In this document: piece by piece, positions 9,994 through 19,125 of the stretch | Position numbering within the stretch: position 1 is the stretch's first letter | Layout of the letters: each line of letters opens with the position of its first letter | Source: an uncultured Aquimarina sp. | GTDB taxonomy: Bacteria > Bacteroidota > Bacteroidia > Flavobacteriales > Flavobacteriaceae | Reading direction: 5' to 3' | Length of the DNA: 64,000 nucleotides | NCBI GenBank assembly: GCA_947500845.1 | Contig: CANMTP010000007.1 | Location: 1 to 64,000, forward strand | Program-made: the position numbers and the translations under genes | Notes under the pieces: generated by a model | Seen by the model: only the letters and a program-made list of their open reading frames with translations | The model's database searches: none | Told to the model about the DNA's origin: nothing

Positions 9994-11733
9994 TTAGTTG
10001 TCTTTTGATTCTGTATAAAAAATCTCAAGTTTTAATCGCTTTGATTCGGGAACACTTGGTAAATTTCCATAAAGAATCGTCCCTTCATGGGAAATTATTG
10101 ATGAGGTAGGGATAATCTCATCATTAGCAACTGAAGTATCTCCAAGAGCATTTGTTGTTATGTTAACATTTTGAGAAACAGACACTCCTAATTTAATATT
10201 GTCTATATCTCCATTAAGAAGATCGATTATATGTTGTGTTATTCTTATTCTATAGAACTCTCCCACATCATCTGAATCTCTAGTGATTCTTCCTAAGTGG
10301 TTTAGAATTGAATTTACAGGATTACTAGCATTATCTAATTGAAAGCTGACATCCAATCTATAATCTCCCAAAACTCCACCTGTTTCCATATTAAAGATAT
10401 AAATTCTTTCAGGTTCTACATCTCCAGAAGTTATTAAATCCTGATTAATATAAAATTTAAGACTTGCGTCATTAATCAACCAGTTTTGTCTTTTTAAGAA
10501 ATCAAGCTCACTCTCCTCTTCTCCATTTTCATTAATAACTAAACCATTAAATAGATCTATTACTGCAATTGAGCCATCTCCTCCTTTCAAATAAAGGTTT
10601 TCTTCACCATTAAGTTGATCTTGATTTTCATTTTTCAATTCTTCAGCAATGTCCAGGTTTAAATCAGTTTCGATTCCATTTATTATAGTATTACCAAAAG
10701 CCAATTCTAGATCGTCCTGATCTCGCACTATATCTTCTGTATCGTCGTCTCCATCTTCATCTTGTCCATCAATTTTATCAAAGCTGTAGTGTAACGTTAT
10801 ACTTGCTTCTCTTAAGTTTATGTATAATAAATTACCCAAATCATTAATTGGTTCAGCCTTGAGATAAATCCCTCTAAAATAATTATTGAAGTTACTTGCA
10901 TTGCTCAGTTCAATGCTCCCCTCTTTATCTAAAAATAAGTTTTCAAATCTTTCTCTAATTTTTTCCCCTGGGTCATTTTCATTTGGGAGATTAGGGTCAT
11001 CAAAAAAAACTAATCTTAATCTTGGGGATATTCTTTCTCTATCTCTAACTTCATTATTATCAGGTCCATCTGGTTTAATTAAAATGAACTCTTTGGGTGA
11101 TGGAACAAAAGTATTATCGGAGTACAGTAGTGTATCTTCAACTTCTGCTCCAAAAGTTGTCTCAATATCGTTAGAATAATAAATTTGCCTTTCTGTGTTA
11201 GAAGGATCAAAATCCCTTAAAAAATAATTAGATTGGTAAATTGATAATCTAAACGGGGGACTCTGATAAGTTGAATCTAATCTATAAGATGTGGCCAACT
11301 CTGTGACAATAGTGTTATCATCCAATGCAACTTCAACTTGTTCAGTACCTATAGGTGTGCTCAAATAAGGTATGCTTAGAACCACACTATCCAAAACTGC
11401 ATTGTCCCCAAAATCAGGATCAAATCGCTCTGGTTGTAACTGGGATAAAATACTATATACAGACTTCCCATATACTGGATCGTTATAAACACCTAGCAAA
11501 TTAGCATGGAAAGTAAGTTGATTACCCTGCGAACCGCTAATCAAGTTATTGGTTTGGACTTTTTCAAACCTTTTACTATAAGCAACCGGTACAGATGTGT
11601 AAAGACTGTCTCGAAAATTAACATCTCCTATAATCTCGCTACCAACCGAGTTAAAATCATCGTCACAGGACAAAAAAGTAAAAATAACAACTAACAAAGT
11701 TGTTATTTTAGTCAAAATGTTCATCAATTTCAT
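9994..11733 (-). CDS. DUF4270 domain-containing lipoprotein
   Basis: A 579-residue exported lipoprotein of the Bacteroidota DUF4270 family, whose biochemical role is not known. A signal peptide ends in a lipobox at FTFLSC (about residue 23), followed by an acidic DDDFNSVGSEIIG segment typical of the family. The rest is predicted mainly beta-structure and acidic, with a D/E-rich stretch near residues 315-340. It lies 16 bases downstream of the GT5-like gene and 27 bases upstream of glmS; from memory this gene order recurs in the phylum, which suggests a link to envelope sugar metabolism, but that is inference. Confidence 0.85.
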   Translation of the reverse strand: MKLMNILTKITTLLVVIFTFLSCDDDFNSVGSEIIGDVNFRDSLYTSVPVAYSKRFEKVQTNNLISGSQGNQLTFHANLLGVYNDPVYGKSVYSILSQLQPERFDPDFGDNAVLDSVVLSIPYLSTPIGTEQVEVALDDNTIVTELATSYRLDSTYQSPPFRLSIYQSNYFLRDFDPSNTERQIYYSNDIETTFGAEVEDTLLYSDNTFVPSPKEFILIKPDGPDNNEVRDRERISPRLRLVFFDDPNLPNENDPGEKIRERFENLFLDKEGSIELSNASNFNNYFRGIYLKAEPINDLGNLLYINLREASITLHYSFDKIDGQDEDGDDDTEDIVRDQDDLELAFGNTIINGIETDLNLDIAEELKNENQDQLNGEENLYLKGGDGSIAVIDLFNGLVINENGEEESELDFLKRQNWLINDASLKFYINQDLITSGDVEPERIYIFNMETGGVLGDYRLDVSFQLDNASNPVNSILNHLGRITRDSDDVGEFYRIRITQHIIDLLNGDIDNIKLGVSVSQNVNITTNALGDTSVANDEIIPTSSIISHEGTILYGNLPSVPESKRLKLEIFYTESKDN

Positions 11734-11749
11734 AAATAATTAGTTCTGC

Positions 11750-12559
11750 TTACACTAGTACCTCTGTTTGATAAAAGGCCTCATAGGCATCCGCAAATTC
11801 ATCTGGTTTTTTATATTCTAATACTGGTTGATCTATAGTTTTTAAATGCTCTGTAAGCTCATCAGGAATGTTTTCTGATCCCACAATAATAGCATCAGAG
11901 TTATCTATTGCCACCTTCATGACATTACTGTAGGTTGGGGAAGCCAAATCACTAATTTTACCTTCATCAATCCCATCAAACTTCACTTTTTCCATCATTT
12001 TACTATCGAGCGTTCCCTCATATCCATGATCATATACCGAAGTAACAATTTTGCTATGACCAAAAAGTGGCTCATTAGCATAATAGTTTTTTAGATACAA
12101 TGGCAAAAGAGAAGCTAACCAACCATGAACATGAATTACATCTGGCGACCAATTCAATTTTTTCACAGTTTCAATAACGCCTTTGGCAAAAAATATCGCT
12201 CGTTCATCATTATCAGGAAATAAATTTCCATCCTCATCTGTCAATGTCGCTTTTCTCTTAAAGTAATCCTCATTATCTATAAAATATACCTGCATACGTT
12301 CTTTTGGGATCGAAGCTACCTTAATAATAAGTGGCATATCTAAATCGTTAATAACTAGGTTCATACCCGACAGGCGAATCACTTCGTGCAACTGATGCCT
12401 TCTTTCATTAATATTGCCATATCTAGGCATAAAAATTCTAATTTGACCGCCTTTGCTATTCACCATTCTTGGTGCTTCAAAAGACATAGATGAGATTTCG
12501 GTCTCTGGCAGGTAAGGTATTACTTCTGATGATACATACAATATCCTCTTATCTTTCAT
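11750..12559 (-). CDS. Short glycogen/starch-synthase-like protein (GT5 N-terminal domain only)
   Basis: A 269-residue protein matching the N-terminal Rossmann domain of glycogen/starch synthases: ILYVSSEVIPYLPETEIS near the start, MPRYGNINERRH, and DVIHVHGWLASLLPLYLK near residue 130. The C-terminal GT-B half that completes the ADP-glucose site is absent, so a full synthase reaction is doubtful. Short versions of this protein next to panC are common in Bacteroidota, so I read it as a family form, not a fresh truncation. It heads a minus-strand operon with DUF4270 and glmS and is transcribed away from panC. Its role may be regulatory or structural; this is unproven. Confidence 0.8.
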   Translation of the reverse strand: MKDKRILYVSSEVIPYLPETEISSMSFEAPRMVNSKGGQIRIFMPRYGNINERRHQLHEVIRLSGMNLVINDLDMPLIIKVASIPKERMQVYFIDNEDYFKRKATLTDEDGNLFPDNDERAIFFAKGVIETVKKLNWSPDVIHVHGWLASLLPLYLKNYYANEPLFGHSKIVTSVYDHGYEGTLDSKMMEKVKFDGIDEGKISDLASPTYSNVMKVAIDNSDAIIVGSENIPDELTEHLKTIDQPVLEYKKPDEFADAYEAFYQTEVLV

Positions 12560-12602
12560 ATAATCGATACTTTTATCGTCTTCCTTTTTGGAATTAATTT
12601 TG

Positions 12603-12610
12603 CAAAATTA
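12603..12610 (-). promoter_or_regulatory. -7 element of the GT5-DUF4270-glmS operon
   Basis: TAATTTTG on the minus strand is a perfect TAnnTTTG match, about 44 bases upstream of the GT5-like start codon. No good TTG at -33 was seen. Confidence 0.5.
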
Positions 12611-12641
12611 CGAAAATTTATGCAGTCTGCCAGTAATATCT

Positions 12642-12649
12642 TATTTTTG
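12642..12649 (+). promoter_or_regulatory. -7 element of panC
   Basis: TATTTTTG is a perfect TAnnTTTG match, 22 bases before the panC ATG, predicting a very short leader. It supports the ATG at 12672 over the upstream in-frame ATG at 12588, which would lie before the promoter. Confidence 0.55.
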
Positions 12650-12671
12650 CACCCCTTTAAGTTTTAGACCA

Positions 12672-13520
12672 ATGCATGTATACGAAAAAAGACGAGACAT
12701 AGTCTCTAGTGTTGCAACTCTTTTAAAAGAGCAAAAAACCATTGGGTTTGTACCCACCATGGGAGCTTTGCACCAGGGACATATTGCATTGGTAGAGCGC
12801 GCTGTAAAAGAAAATGAAGAAGTAATCGTTAGTATCTTCATTAATCCTACACAGTTTAACAATTCTGAAGATTTGGTAAATTACCCGCGCACTTTAGAAT
12901 CTGATATCACGCTTTTATCCCAAGTGTCAACTAATATTATTGTGTTCACACCTACACCAAAAGAAGTTTACGGAGATAAAATGCAATCTACAAATTACAA
13001 TTTTGAAGGACTGGAAAATGAGATGGAAGGTAAATTCAGACCAGGTCATTTTAATGGAGTAGGAACGGTATTAAAACATTTGTTTGATATCGTTTCTCCA
13101 ACCAAAGCTTATTTTGGAGAGAAAGATTTTCAGCAATTGCAGATCGTTAAAAAACTGGTAGAAATTGAAAAAATGTCAGTACAGGTGGTAGGTTGTCCCA
13201 TCTTTAGAGAAGAGAGCGGACTGGCATTAAGCTCAAGAAACAAAAGACTTGACAAAGAACAACTAGAAGCTTCTCCTTTGATCTACAATACATTAAGTCA
13301 AGTTAAGAAGAAATTTGGCACAAAAAGTGTTACAGAATTAAACGAATGGGTTTCAGTACAATTTAAAAACAATGAAATCTTAAAATTGGAATATTTCGAA
13401 ATTGCCAAGACATCTGACTTGAAATCTGTAAAGCGAAAACAAAAAGACACTAAATATCGAGCATTTATTGCAGTATTTGCAGGTAAAATTAGACTTATTG
13501 ATAACATTGCCCTAAACTAA
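12672..13520 (+). CDS. panC: Pantothenate synthetase
   Basis: Condenses pantoate and beta-alanine with ATP in the cytoplasm to form pantothenate, the precursor of coenzyme A. The 282-residue product has the family length, with the HIGH-type motif in PTMGALHQGHIALV (about residues 31-44), the substrate-binding segment FRPGHFNGVGTVL, and GEKDFQQLQ. An in-frame ATG exists at 12588, but family alignment and the promoter at 12642 favour 12672. panD follows after 19 bases, so beta-alanine supply and use are encoded together. Confidence 0.96.
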   Translation: MHVYEKRRDIVSSVATLLKEQKTIGFVPTMGALHQGHIALVERAVKENEEVIVSIFINPTQFNNSEDLVNYPRTLESDITLLSQVSTNIIVFTPTPKEVYGDKMQSTNYNFEGLENEMEGKFRPGHFNGVGTVLKHLFDIVSPTKAYFGEKDFQQLQIVKKLVEIEKMSVQVVGCPIFREESGLALSSRNKRLDKEQLEASPLIYNTLSQVKKKFGTKSVTELNEWVSVQFKNNEILKLEYFEIAKTSDLKSVKRKQKDTKYRAFIAVFAGKIRLIDNIALN

Positions 13521-13539
13521 AAATAACTAACTTTGTAAC

Positions 13540-13890
13540 ATGTTTGTACACGTAGTAAAATCAAAAATTCATCGCGTAAAAGTGACCGGAGCAGACCTAA
13601 ATTATATAGGTAGCATAACTATCGACGAAGATTTAATGGACGCTGCCAATATCATTGAAGGAGAAAAAGTACAGATCGTTAATAATAATAACGGAGAAAG
13701 ATTGGAAACGTATGCGATTCCTGGTCCGAGAAATAGTGGTGAAATCACTCTAAATGGCGCTGCAGCAAGAAAAGTAGCAAAAGGAGATGTTCTCATTCTA
13801 ATTACTTATGCCATGATGGATATTGAAGCTGCTAAAAACTTTAAACCAAAACTCCTCTTCCCTAATGAGGAAAACAACTTATTACAGTAG
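13540..13890 (+). CDS. panD: Aspartate 1-decarboxylase proenzyme
   Basis: A pyruvoyl enzyme that makes beta-alanine from aspartate for pantothenate synthesis. The 116-residue proenzyme contains the self-cleavage site Gly24-Ser25 in NYIGSITID; cleavage would turn Ser25 into the pyruvoyl group. Lys9 and Tyr58 regions ([15 protein letters not shown]) and NGAAARKV are conserved. It follows panC by 19 bases and overlaps the start of the next gene, so the three probably share a transcript. A terminator-like hairpin lies just downstream, inside the next gene. Confidence 0.97.
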   Translation: MFVHVVKSKIHRVKVTGADLNYIGSITIDEDLMDAANIIEGEKVQIVNNNNGERLETYAIPGPRNSGEITLNGAAARKVAKGDVLILITYAMMDIEAAKNFKPKLLFPNEENNLLQ

Positions 13891-14854
13891 AAGTGTGAAC
13901 CCTAGGCTTGTCAAAATTTTAAAAATAATACTCCCACTTGCGTTGGGAGTTTTTTTAATTTGGTATTCTATAGCGTCTGCCACTCCAGAAGAGCGACAAA
14001 AAACCCTTGAGTATATTTCACAAGCAGATCCAAAATGGATTATTCTATCCTTGATCATGGGAATTTTATCGCACCTCTCCAGAGCTTACAGATGGAATTT
14101 TTTATTGCAGCCTATAGGATACTCTGCGAAACTATCAAATAGTTTTATGGCTGTTATGGTTGGATATTTAGCGAATTTAGGGATTCCAAGATCTGGAGAA
14201 ATTCTTCGTGGAGGAACGATATCAACTTATGAAAATATACCGTTTAAAAAGGCTTTTGGCACCATTATATCAGAAAGAGTGATAGACCTCGTAATGCTTT
14301 TACTTATTATCGGCATTACCTTACTCTTTCAATCAAAAGACCTATTTTTCTATCTAGAAGAGAAAATTACAGGTAAATTTATTATTCTTGGAGCTTTTAT
14401 AGTTTTAATTTTATTAGGAATTATCTTCTTAAAGATTCTAAAAACCACGCAAAATTCGTTTTTAATTAAAATACGTGATTTTGGATATGGCATTTTAGAA
14501 GGAATTAAAAGTATTTCTAAAATAAAACAGAAAGGAGCTTTTGTTTTTCACACTTTACTCATCTGGACGCTATATGTTGGAATGTTTTATGTTGTTAAGT
14601 TTACTGTTCCGGAAACAGCATCACTTACCATCGGACCGATTCTGGCAACATTTATAGCCGGATCAATTGCTATGTCTACCACCAATGGTGGTATAGGGGC
14701 ATTTCCAATAGCAATAGCAGCTATTTTATTATTGTTCGATGTTGAAAAACCAGCCGGTGAAGCTTTTGGATGGATCTTATGGGGGTCGCAAACCGCAATA
14801 AATATTATTGTTGGTGCGTTATCCTTTTTGTTTCTGCCGATTGTAAACAGATAG
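13865..14854 (+). CDS. Flippase-like (LPG synthase TM-region family) membrane protein
   Basis: An integral inner membrane protein of about 329 residues in the YbhN/UPF0104 (lysylphosphatidylglycerol synthetase TM region, flippase-like) family. About seven to eight hydrophobic helices are visible, with family motifs [14 protein letters not shown] ([14 protein letters not shown]), [18 protein letters not shown], and a glycine-rich [13 protein letters not shown] near the end. Family members are proposed lipid flippases or synthase-like proteins; the substrate here is unknown. The ATG at 13865 overlaps panD by 26 bases; an upstream in-frame ATG at 13823 would overlap by 68. Coupling to panD is probably only positional. 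Confidence 0.85.
   Translation: MRKTTYYSRSVNPRLVKILKIILPLALGVFLIWYSIASATPEERQKTLEYISQADPKWIILSLIMGILSHLSRAYRWNFLLQPIGYSAKLSNSFMAVMVGYLANLGIPRSGEILRGGTISTYENIPFKKAFGTIISERVIDLVMLLLIIGITLLFQSKDLFFYLEEKITGKFIILGAFIVLILLGIIFLKILKTTQNSFLIKIRDFGYGILEGIKSISKIKQKGAFVFHTLLIWTLYVGMFYVVKFTVPETASLTIGPILATFIAGSIAMSTTNGGIGAFPIAIAAILLLFDVEKPAGEAFGWILWGSQTAINIIVGALSFLFLPIVNR
13931..13956 (+). terminator. Terminator-like hairpin inside the start of the flippase gene
   Basis: CTCCCA and TGGGAG form a GC-rich 6-bp stem with a seven-base loop, followed by seven T. It lies 40 bases past the panD stop but within codons 23-31 of the flippase gene. It may attenuate read-through from panCD. Confidence 0.45.
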
Positions 14855-14909
14855 AAATAAGGAAATAATTTATATATTGTCCCTTGCTTAACCGTAATCC
14901 TAATTACTT

Positions 14910-16055
14910 ATGAAAAAAAGTATAACTCTTTTAATAGCTTGTATTTTTGTTGTCTCTTCTTACAGTCAGGTAATCTATGAGTCCTTCAGATCTATAAAAT
15001 TAGATCAAAGCAGAGAATTAAAAATTCAACTGCCTCGTAACTATAAGAAAAATGAAAAGAAAACATATCCATTAATCATTGTATTAGATGGGGATTATTT
15101 ATTCGAACCCGTTGCAGGAAATGTTGATTACTTCTCTTATTGGGAAGACATGCCAGAATCTATTGTTGTTGGAATAAACCAAAGAAAAACGAGAGAAGGC
15201 GATGGTGAGTATGATAGTGCAGAATTTTTACCTACCCTAAAGGGTGCAGAGTTTTTCGAATTCATTGGCCAGGAACTCGTTCCTTATCTTAATCAAACTT
15301 ATCGCACGGCACAATTAAAAATTATCGTTGGTCATGATTACACAGCTAACTTTATAAATTATTTCTTATTTAAGGATAATCCTATTTTTCAAGGGTATAT
15401 TTGTTTGAGTCCAGAATTAGCGCCTCCTATGGCAGATCGTATTACTAGCAAATTAGCTTCTTCTTCAGACATTTGGTATTATCTTGCTACTGCAACCAAT
15501 GATGCCGAAGGTATTAAGAAGCAGGTTAGGGAGCTCAATGAAAAAATGCAAGCTGTAGATAATCCTAATATTCACTATTTCTTTGATGATTTTGATGAAT
15601 CTTCTCATTATACCCTGGTGGGAAGAGGAATTCCTAAAGCTCTTGAAGCTATGTTCGAAATGTACCGACCAATAAGCAAAAAAACATATAAAGAAGTGCT
15701 ATTACCTTTGGAGACATCAACCTACGACTATTTGGTGGATATGTATCGTACCACTGAAAAATTATATGGTATAAACAGACAAATAAGAGTTAATGATTTT
15801 ATAGCAGTATCTACAGCAATAGAAAAAAATGAAAGATGGGAAGAATTAGAGCCATTAGGGAAACTGGCTATTAAAGAATATCCTGACACCATGTTGGGAC
15901 ATTACTATCTTGCAATGTTCTATGAGCAAACGGGAGAACCCAAAAAAGCTATGAGATCATATGAAAATGGTTTTCAACTTGCTGAAGTTGCTTTTTTAAC
16001 CAAAGATTATATGCTTGATAAGGTAAATAAAATCAAAGAAGATTTTGGCTGGTAA
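14910..16055 (+). CDS. Secreted esterase-fold protein lacking the nucleophile serine, with TPR-like tail
   Basis: A 381-residue protein with a signal peptide (about 1-20) and an alpha/beta-hydrolase domain of the putative esterase (Fes/esterase D) family: YPLIIVLDGDYLF (residues 53-65), VVGINQR, and the nucleophile-elbow region IIVGHDYTANF. The elbow normally reads GHSxGG; here Asp143 occupies the serine position and the glycines are also gone, so classical ester hydrolysis is unlikely. The last ~100 residues (ERWEELEPLGKLAIKEYPD, GHYYLAMFYEQTGEPKKA) resemble a tetratricopeptide repeat. It may be a binding or scaffold protein derived from an esterase. A terminator follows at 16078. Confidence 0.75.
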   Translation: MKKSITLLIACIFVVSSYSQVIYESFRSIKLDQSRELKIQLPRNYKKNEKKTYPLIIVLDGDYLFEPVAGNVDYFSYWEDMPESIVVGINQRKTREGDGEYDSAEFLPTLKGAEFFEFIGQELVPYLNQTYRTAQLKIIVGHDYTANFINYFLFKDNPIFQGYICLSPELAPPMADRITSKLASSSDIWYYLATATNDAEGIKKQVRELNEKMQAVDNPNIHYFFDDFDESSHYTLVGRGIPKALEAMFEMYRPISKKTYKEVLLPLETSTYDYLVDMYRTTEKLYGINRQIRVNDFIAVSTAIEKNERWEELEPLGKLAIKEYPDTMLGHYYLAMFYEQTGEPKKAMRSYENGFQLAEVAFLTKDYMLDKVNKIKEDFGW

Positions 16056-16077
16056 GCGTTCTCAAAACCAAGAATAT

Positions 16078-16106
16078 AAAAGATCCTTTCTAAGGGTCTT
16101 TTTTTA
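16078..16106 (+). terminator. Terminator after the esterase-fold gene
   Basis: AAGATCC pairs with GGGTCTT (one G-U pair), loop of seven, followed by eight T's, about 25 bases past the stop codon. Confidence 0.75.
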
Positions 16107-16163
16107 TACATCTTATTATTCTAAATAACCTAAGTTAATTGATCATCCTTGCTATCAGAATTA

Positions 16164-16256
16164 GATTTTCCTATCCCTTTGGGAAGAGGATTAAGGTGAA
16201 GGTTTTAATGTAAAAATCCTCTCATCCTAGCCTTCTTGCCCTTGGAGAAGGAATCC
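16164..16256. repeat. Imperfect palindromic (REP/MITE-like) element
   Basis: Two arms of about 39 bases, 16164-16202 and 16218-16256, are imperfect reverse complements of each other (each arm has a CCCTTTGGGAAGAGG or CCTTGGAGAAGG-type core) around an AT-rich centre. The composition is richer in purine/pyrimidine blocks than the surroundings. Such intergenic palindromes are common in flavobacterial genomes; no coding potential is present. Confidence 0.55.
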
Positions 16257-16327
16257 AAAATGCTTACTAAAAAGTAACTAGGAACTTAAGCTAAATAATA
16301 GTATTTTTACCCCTCATCGTTATATCT

Positions 16328-17695
16328 ATGGCCAAAACTAAAACTGTTTTTTTCTGTCAGAACTGCGGAGCTCAATATGCCAAGTGGCAAGGACAATGTA
16401 CATCTTGTAAAGAATGGAATACGATCGCAGAAGAAGTGGTTCAAAAAGCCGAAAAAAGTGATTGGAAAAGTGCATCATCTACTGCAAAAACAAGAAAAAC
16501 TGCCAAACCTTTACGAATATCAGAGATTGATACCAGTCAGGAAGCCAGATATAATACCGACGATAGAGAACTCAATAGAGTACTAGGTGGTGGATTAGTT
16601 CCTGGTTCTCTCACTTTATTGGGCGGCGAGCCGGGTATTGGTAAAAGCACACTGCTGCTTCAGATCAGCTTGAAATTACCTTACAAAACATTGTATGTTT
16701 CAGGAGAGGAAAGTCAGAAGCAAATCAAAATGAGGGCAGAACGCATACAATCAAAAACTGATAATTGCTTTATCCTTACAGAAACCAAGACTCAAAACAT
16801 CTTCAGGCAAATTGAAGCAACAGCACCAGACATTGTCATTATAGATTCTATACAAACCTTACACAGCGATTATATCGAGAGCAGTGCAGGAAGCATCTCC
16901 CAGATTAGAGAATGTACTACAGAATTAATCAAGTTTGCCAAAGAAACTGCTACTCCGGTAGTTCTTATTGGTCATATCACCAAAGATGGTAACATCGCAG
17001 GACCCAAAATTTTGGAACACATGGTGGATACTGTGTTGCAATTTGAGGGTGATCGTAATCATGTATATCGAATCTTGCGTGCTTTAAAAAATCGATTTGG
17101 CTCGACTTCTGAACTGGGTATTTATGAGATGCAAGGGAGCGGACTACGAGAAGTGAATAACCCCAGCGAGATCCTAATCTCTAAAAAAGAGGAAGAATTA
17201 AGCGGTACTGCCATAGCTTCGACTCTTGAAGGTATGCGGCCTCTAATGATAGAAATACAAGCATTAGTAAGTACTGCGGTCTATGGCACACCACAACGTA
17301 GTGCCACAGGATACAATCTAAAGCGTCTTAACATGATCCTGGCAGTTCTTGAAAAGAGAGCAGGTTTCAGGCTAGGAGCAAAGGATGTTTTTCTAAACAT
17401 TACCGGGGGAATATCAGTAGATGATCCAGCTATAGATCTTGCTGTGGTGGCTGCTATATTGTCCTCTAGCGAAGATATCCCGATACCAAAAGATTATTGT
17501 TTTGCAGCAGAAGTTGGACTTGCCGGTGAGATTCGTCCCGTAACCAAGGTAGAACAACGCATACAAGAGGCAGAGAAACTAGGGTTCTCTACCATCTTTG
17601 TTTCAAAATATAATAAGATATCGCTTCAAAACACTCAAATCAAAATTCAGCTCGTTGCCAAAATTGAAGATGTTGTGGAGTATCTCTTTGGATAA
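16328..17695 (+). CDS. radA: DNA repair protein RadA
   Basis: A RecA-like ATPase that drives branch migration and processing of recombination intermediates. The 455-residue protein has the usual three parts: an N-terminal zinc finger with Cys10, Cys13, Cys24 and Cys27; a RecA-like core with Walker A GGEPGIGKST (99-108), a Walker B region IVIIDSIQT and the RadA-specific KNRFG motif; and a C-terminal Lon-protease-like domain (about 285-455, GGISVDDPAIDLAVVAA). It is transcribed alone; its stop lies one base from the stop of the convergent aldo/keto reductase gene. Confidence 0.97.
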   Translation: MAKTKTVFFCQNCGAQYAKWQGQCTSCKEWNTIAEEVVQKAEKSDWKSASSTAKTRKTAKPLRISEIDTSQEARYNTDDRELNRVLGGGLVPGSLTLLGGEPGIGKSTLLLQISLKLPYKTLYVSGEESQKQIKMRAERIQSKTDNCFILTETKTQNIFRQIEATAPDIVIIDSIQTLHSDYIESSAGSISQIRECTTELIKFAKETATPVVLIGHITKDGNIAGPKILEHMVDTVLQFEGDRNHVYRILRALKNRFGSTSELGIYEMQGSGLREVNNPSEILISKKEEELSGTAIASTLEGMRPLMIEIQALVSTAVYGTPQRSATGYNLKRLNMILAVLEKRAGFRLGAKDVFLNITGGISVDDPAIDLAVVAAILSSSEDIPIPKDYCFAAEVGLAGEIRPVTKVEQRIQEAEKLGFSTIFVSKYNKISLQNTQIKIQLVAKIEDVVEYLFG

Positions 17696-17696
17696 T

Positions 17697-18728
17697 TTAT
17701 GGCGCTGGATTAGGATTACCCTCGTGTACAGCTTCAATCTCTTTTAGAACCTCATCAGAAAGTGTAAGATGAATACTGTCGATATTCTCTGTAAGCTGTT
17801 CCAGGCTTGTAGCACCAATAATGTTGCTAGTCACAAACGGACGATCATTTACAAATGCCAGTGCCATTTGAGTTAAACTAATCCCATGTTTTTTGGCAAT
17901 TTCGTTATAGGCTCTTGTGGCTTTAAATGAATTCTCATTATGATATCTCGCAAATTGAGGGAACAAAGTTACTCTCGCATTTTTAGGAGCATCGTCAAGA
18001 TATTTACCCGTAAGCTGTCCAAAACCCAGTGGAGAATACGGTAAATGACCTACATTTTCGCGATGCAGTACTTCAGTAAGTCCAACCTCATCTTTTCGGT
18101 TCAACAAATTATATGGATTCTGTACAGTAATCATTTTGGGCGCGCCTTTTCGCGCTTCTTCAGTATAACGCATGACTCCGTAAGCAGTCTCATTTGACAC
18201 CCCGATTTGTCTGATCTTTCCTTCTTTAATAAAACCCTGAAGGTACCTTAGCACCTCAGCAAAATTATCGTTCCATTTTTCAGCTTCATCATGTTGATAT
18301 CCCCGCACACCAAAGAAATTGGTGTTACGCTCTGGCCAATGGAGTTGATATAGATCAATATAATCTGTTTGCAATCGCTGCAAACTTTTGTTAATCGCAT
18401 CTGTAAATTCTGCTTTGGTAAATCCACCTGTACGAATATGTTTTACAAAGTCACGGGGCCCCACAATTTTTGTTGCTATCACTACCTCATCTCGTTTTCC
18501 TGATTTTTTAAGCCAGGTTCCTATAATTTTCTCAGTACTTCCCTGAGTATCCTTGTTAGCAGGAACCGAATATAGCTCTGCCGTATCAATAAAATTTATG
18601 CCTTGTGTTGTCGCATAATCTAATTGTTGGTGCCCTTCTGCTTCAGTATTTTGCTCTCCCCAGGTCATGGTCCCCAGACATATTTTGCTTACTTTGATAT
18701 TGGTATTGGGTAGGGTAGTATACTTCAT
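17697..18728 (-). CDS. Aldo/keto reductase, Tas-like
   Basis: An NADP(H)-dependent cytoplasmic oxidoreductase of 343 residues with a TIM-barrel fold. The catalytic set is visible: Asp and Tyr in FIDTAELYSVP (about 47-57), Lys in VVIATKIVGP, and His in DLYQLHWPERNTNFFG. The last segment and overall length match E. coli Tas, a reductase of uncertain physiological substrate. It faces radA tail to tail with one base between stops and no terminator between them. A TAATTTTTG promoter-like element lies about 70 bases upstream of the start. Confidence 0.9.
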   Translation of the reverse strand: MKYTTLPNTNIKVSKICLGTMTWGEQNTEAEGHQQLDYATTQGINFIDTAELYSVPANKDTQGSTEKIIGTWLKKSGKRDEVVIATKIVGPRDFVKHIRTGGFTKAEFTDAINKSLQRLQTDYIDLYQLHWPERNTNFFGVRGYQHDEAEKWNDNFAEVLRYLQGFIKEGKIRQIGVSNETAYGVMRYTEEARKGAPKMITVQNPYNLLNRKDEVGLTEVLHRENVGHLPYSPLGFGQLTGKYLDDAPKNARVTLFPQFARYHNENSFKATRAYNEIAKKHGISLTQMALAFVNDRPFVTSNIIGATSLEQLTENIDSIHLTLSDEVLKEIEAVHEGNPNPAP

Positions 18729-19064
18729 ATTTTTGAACTCTGGGTTTTTAGTGGGTTAACGGTTTCAAAAGTAGAAACTATCCTTCTAAATCTTTGCAAA
18801 AATTATCATAATAAATCGCAATTGTGCACCAAGAAATGTGTATAATCTCTACAATCCAGAATGATTTATCTACAGTTACAAAGAAAATAGCATAGCGTAA
18901 AATTATTCAATTAATTGATAAACAGATACTTATTAAAGACTACATCTATGGAACGATTATTTCTATCAATACTAATAGTAAGTAAACCATATACTCTATG
19001 CTAGACGAGGATTGGTGTGATTTAGTAAGTAGGGGTACGACTGACTTTACCCTATTTAACCGAA

Positions 19065-19094
19065 AAGAGCTTCTACCAGAGGCTCTTTTTGTGT
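19065..19094 (+). terminator. Orphan intrinsic terminator on the plus strand
   Basis: AAGAGCTTCT pairs with AGAGGCTCTT (10 bp, one G-U pair, loop ACC) and is followed by a T run. The only upstream gene is on the other strand, so the hairpin should end an unannotated plus-strand transcript that starts after about 18780. Confidence 0.65.
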
Positions 19095-19125
19095 TTCAGG
19101 TTATAAAAAAGTAACGCTACTCATC

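Noticed and set aside
11750..12559. GT5-like gene as a truncated pseudogene of glycogen synthase
   Set aside because: The frame is intact, has a promoter and operon, and short versions near panC are common in the phylum.
12588..12671. An N-terminal extension of panC
   Set aside because: The extra 28 residues precede the predicted promoter and are not part of the family alignment.
18742..18765. A third possible copy of the small-RNA box (GTTTTTAGTGGGTTAA)
   Set aside because: It matches the box at most positions but no terminator hairpin or promoter is arranged around it; chance in AT-rich DNA is likely.
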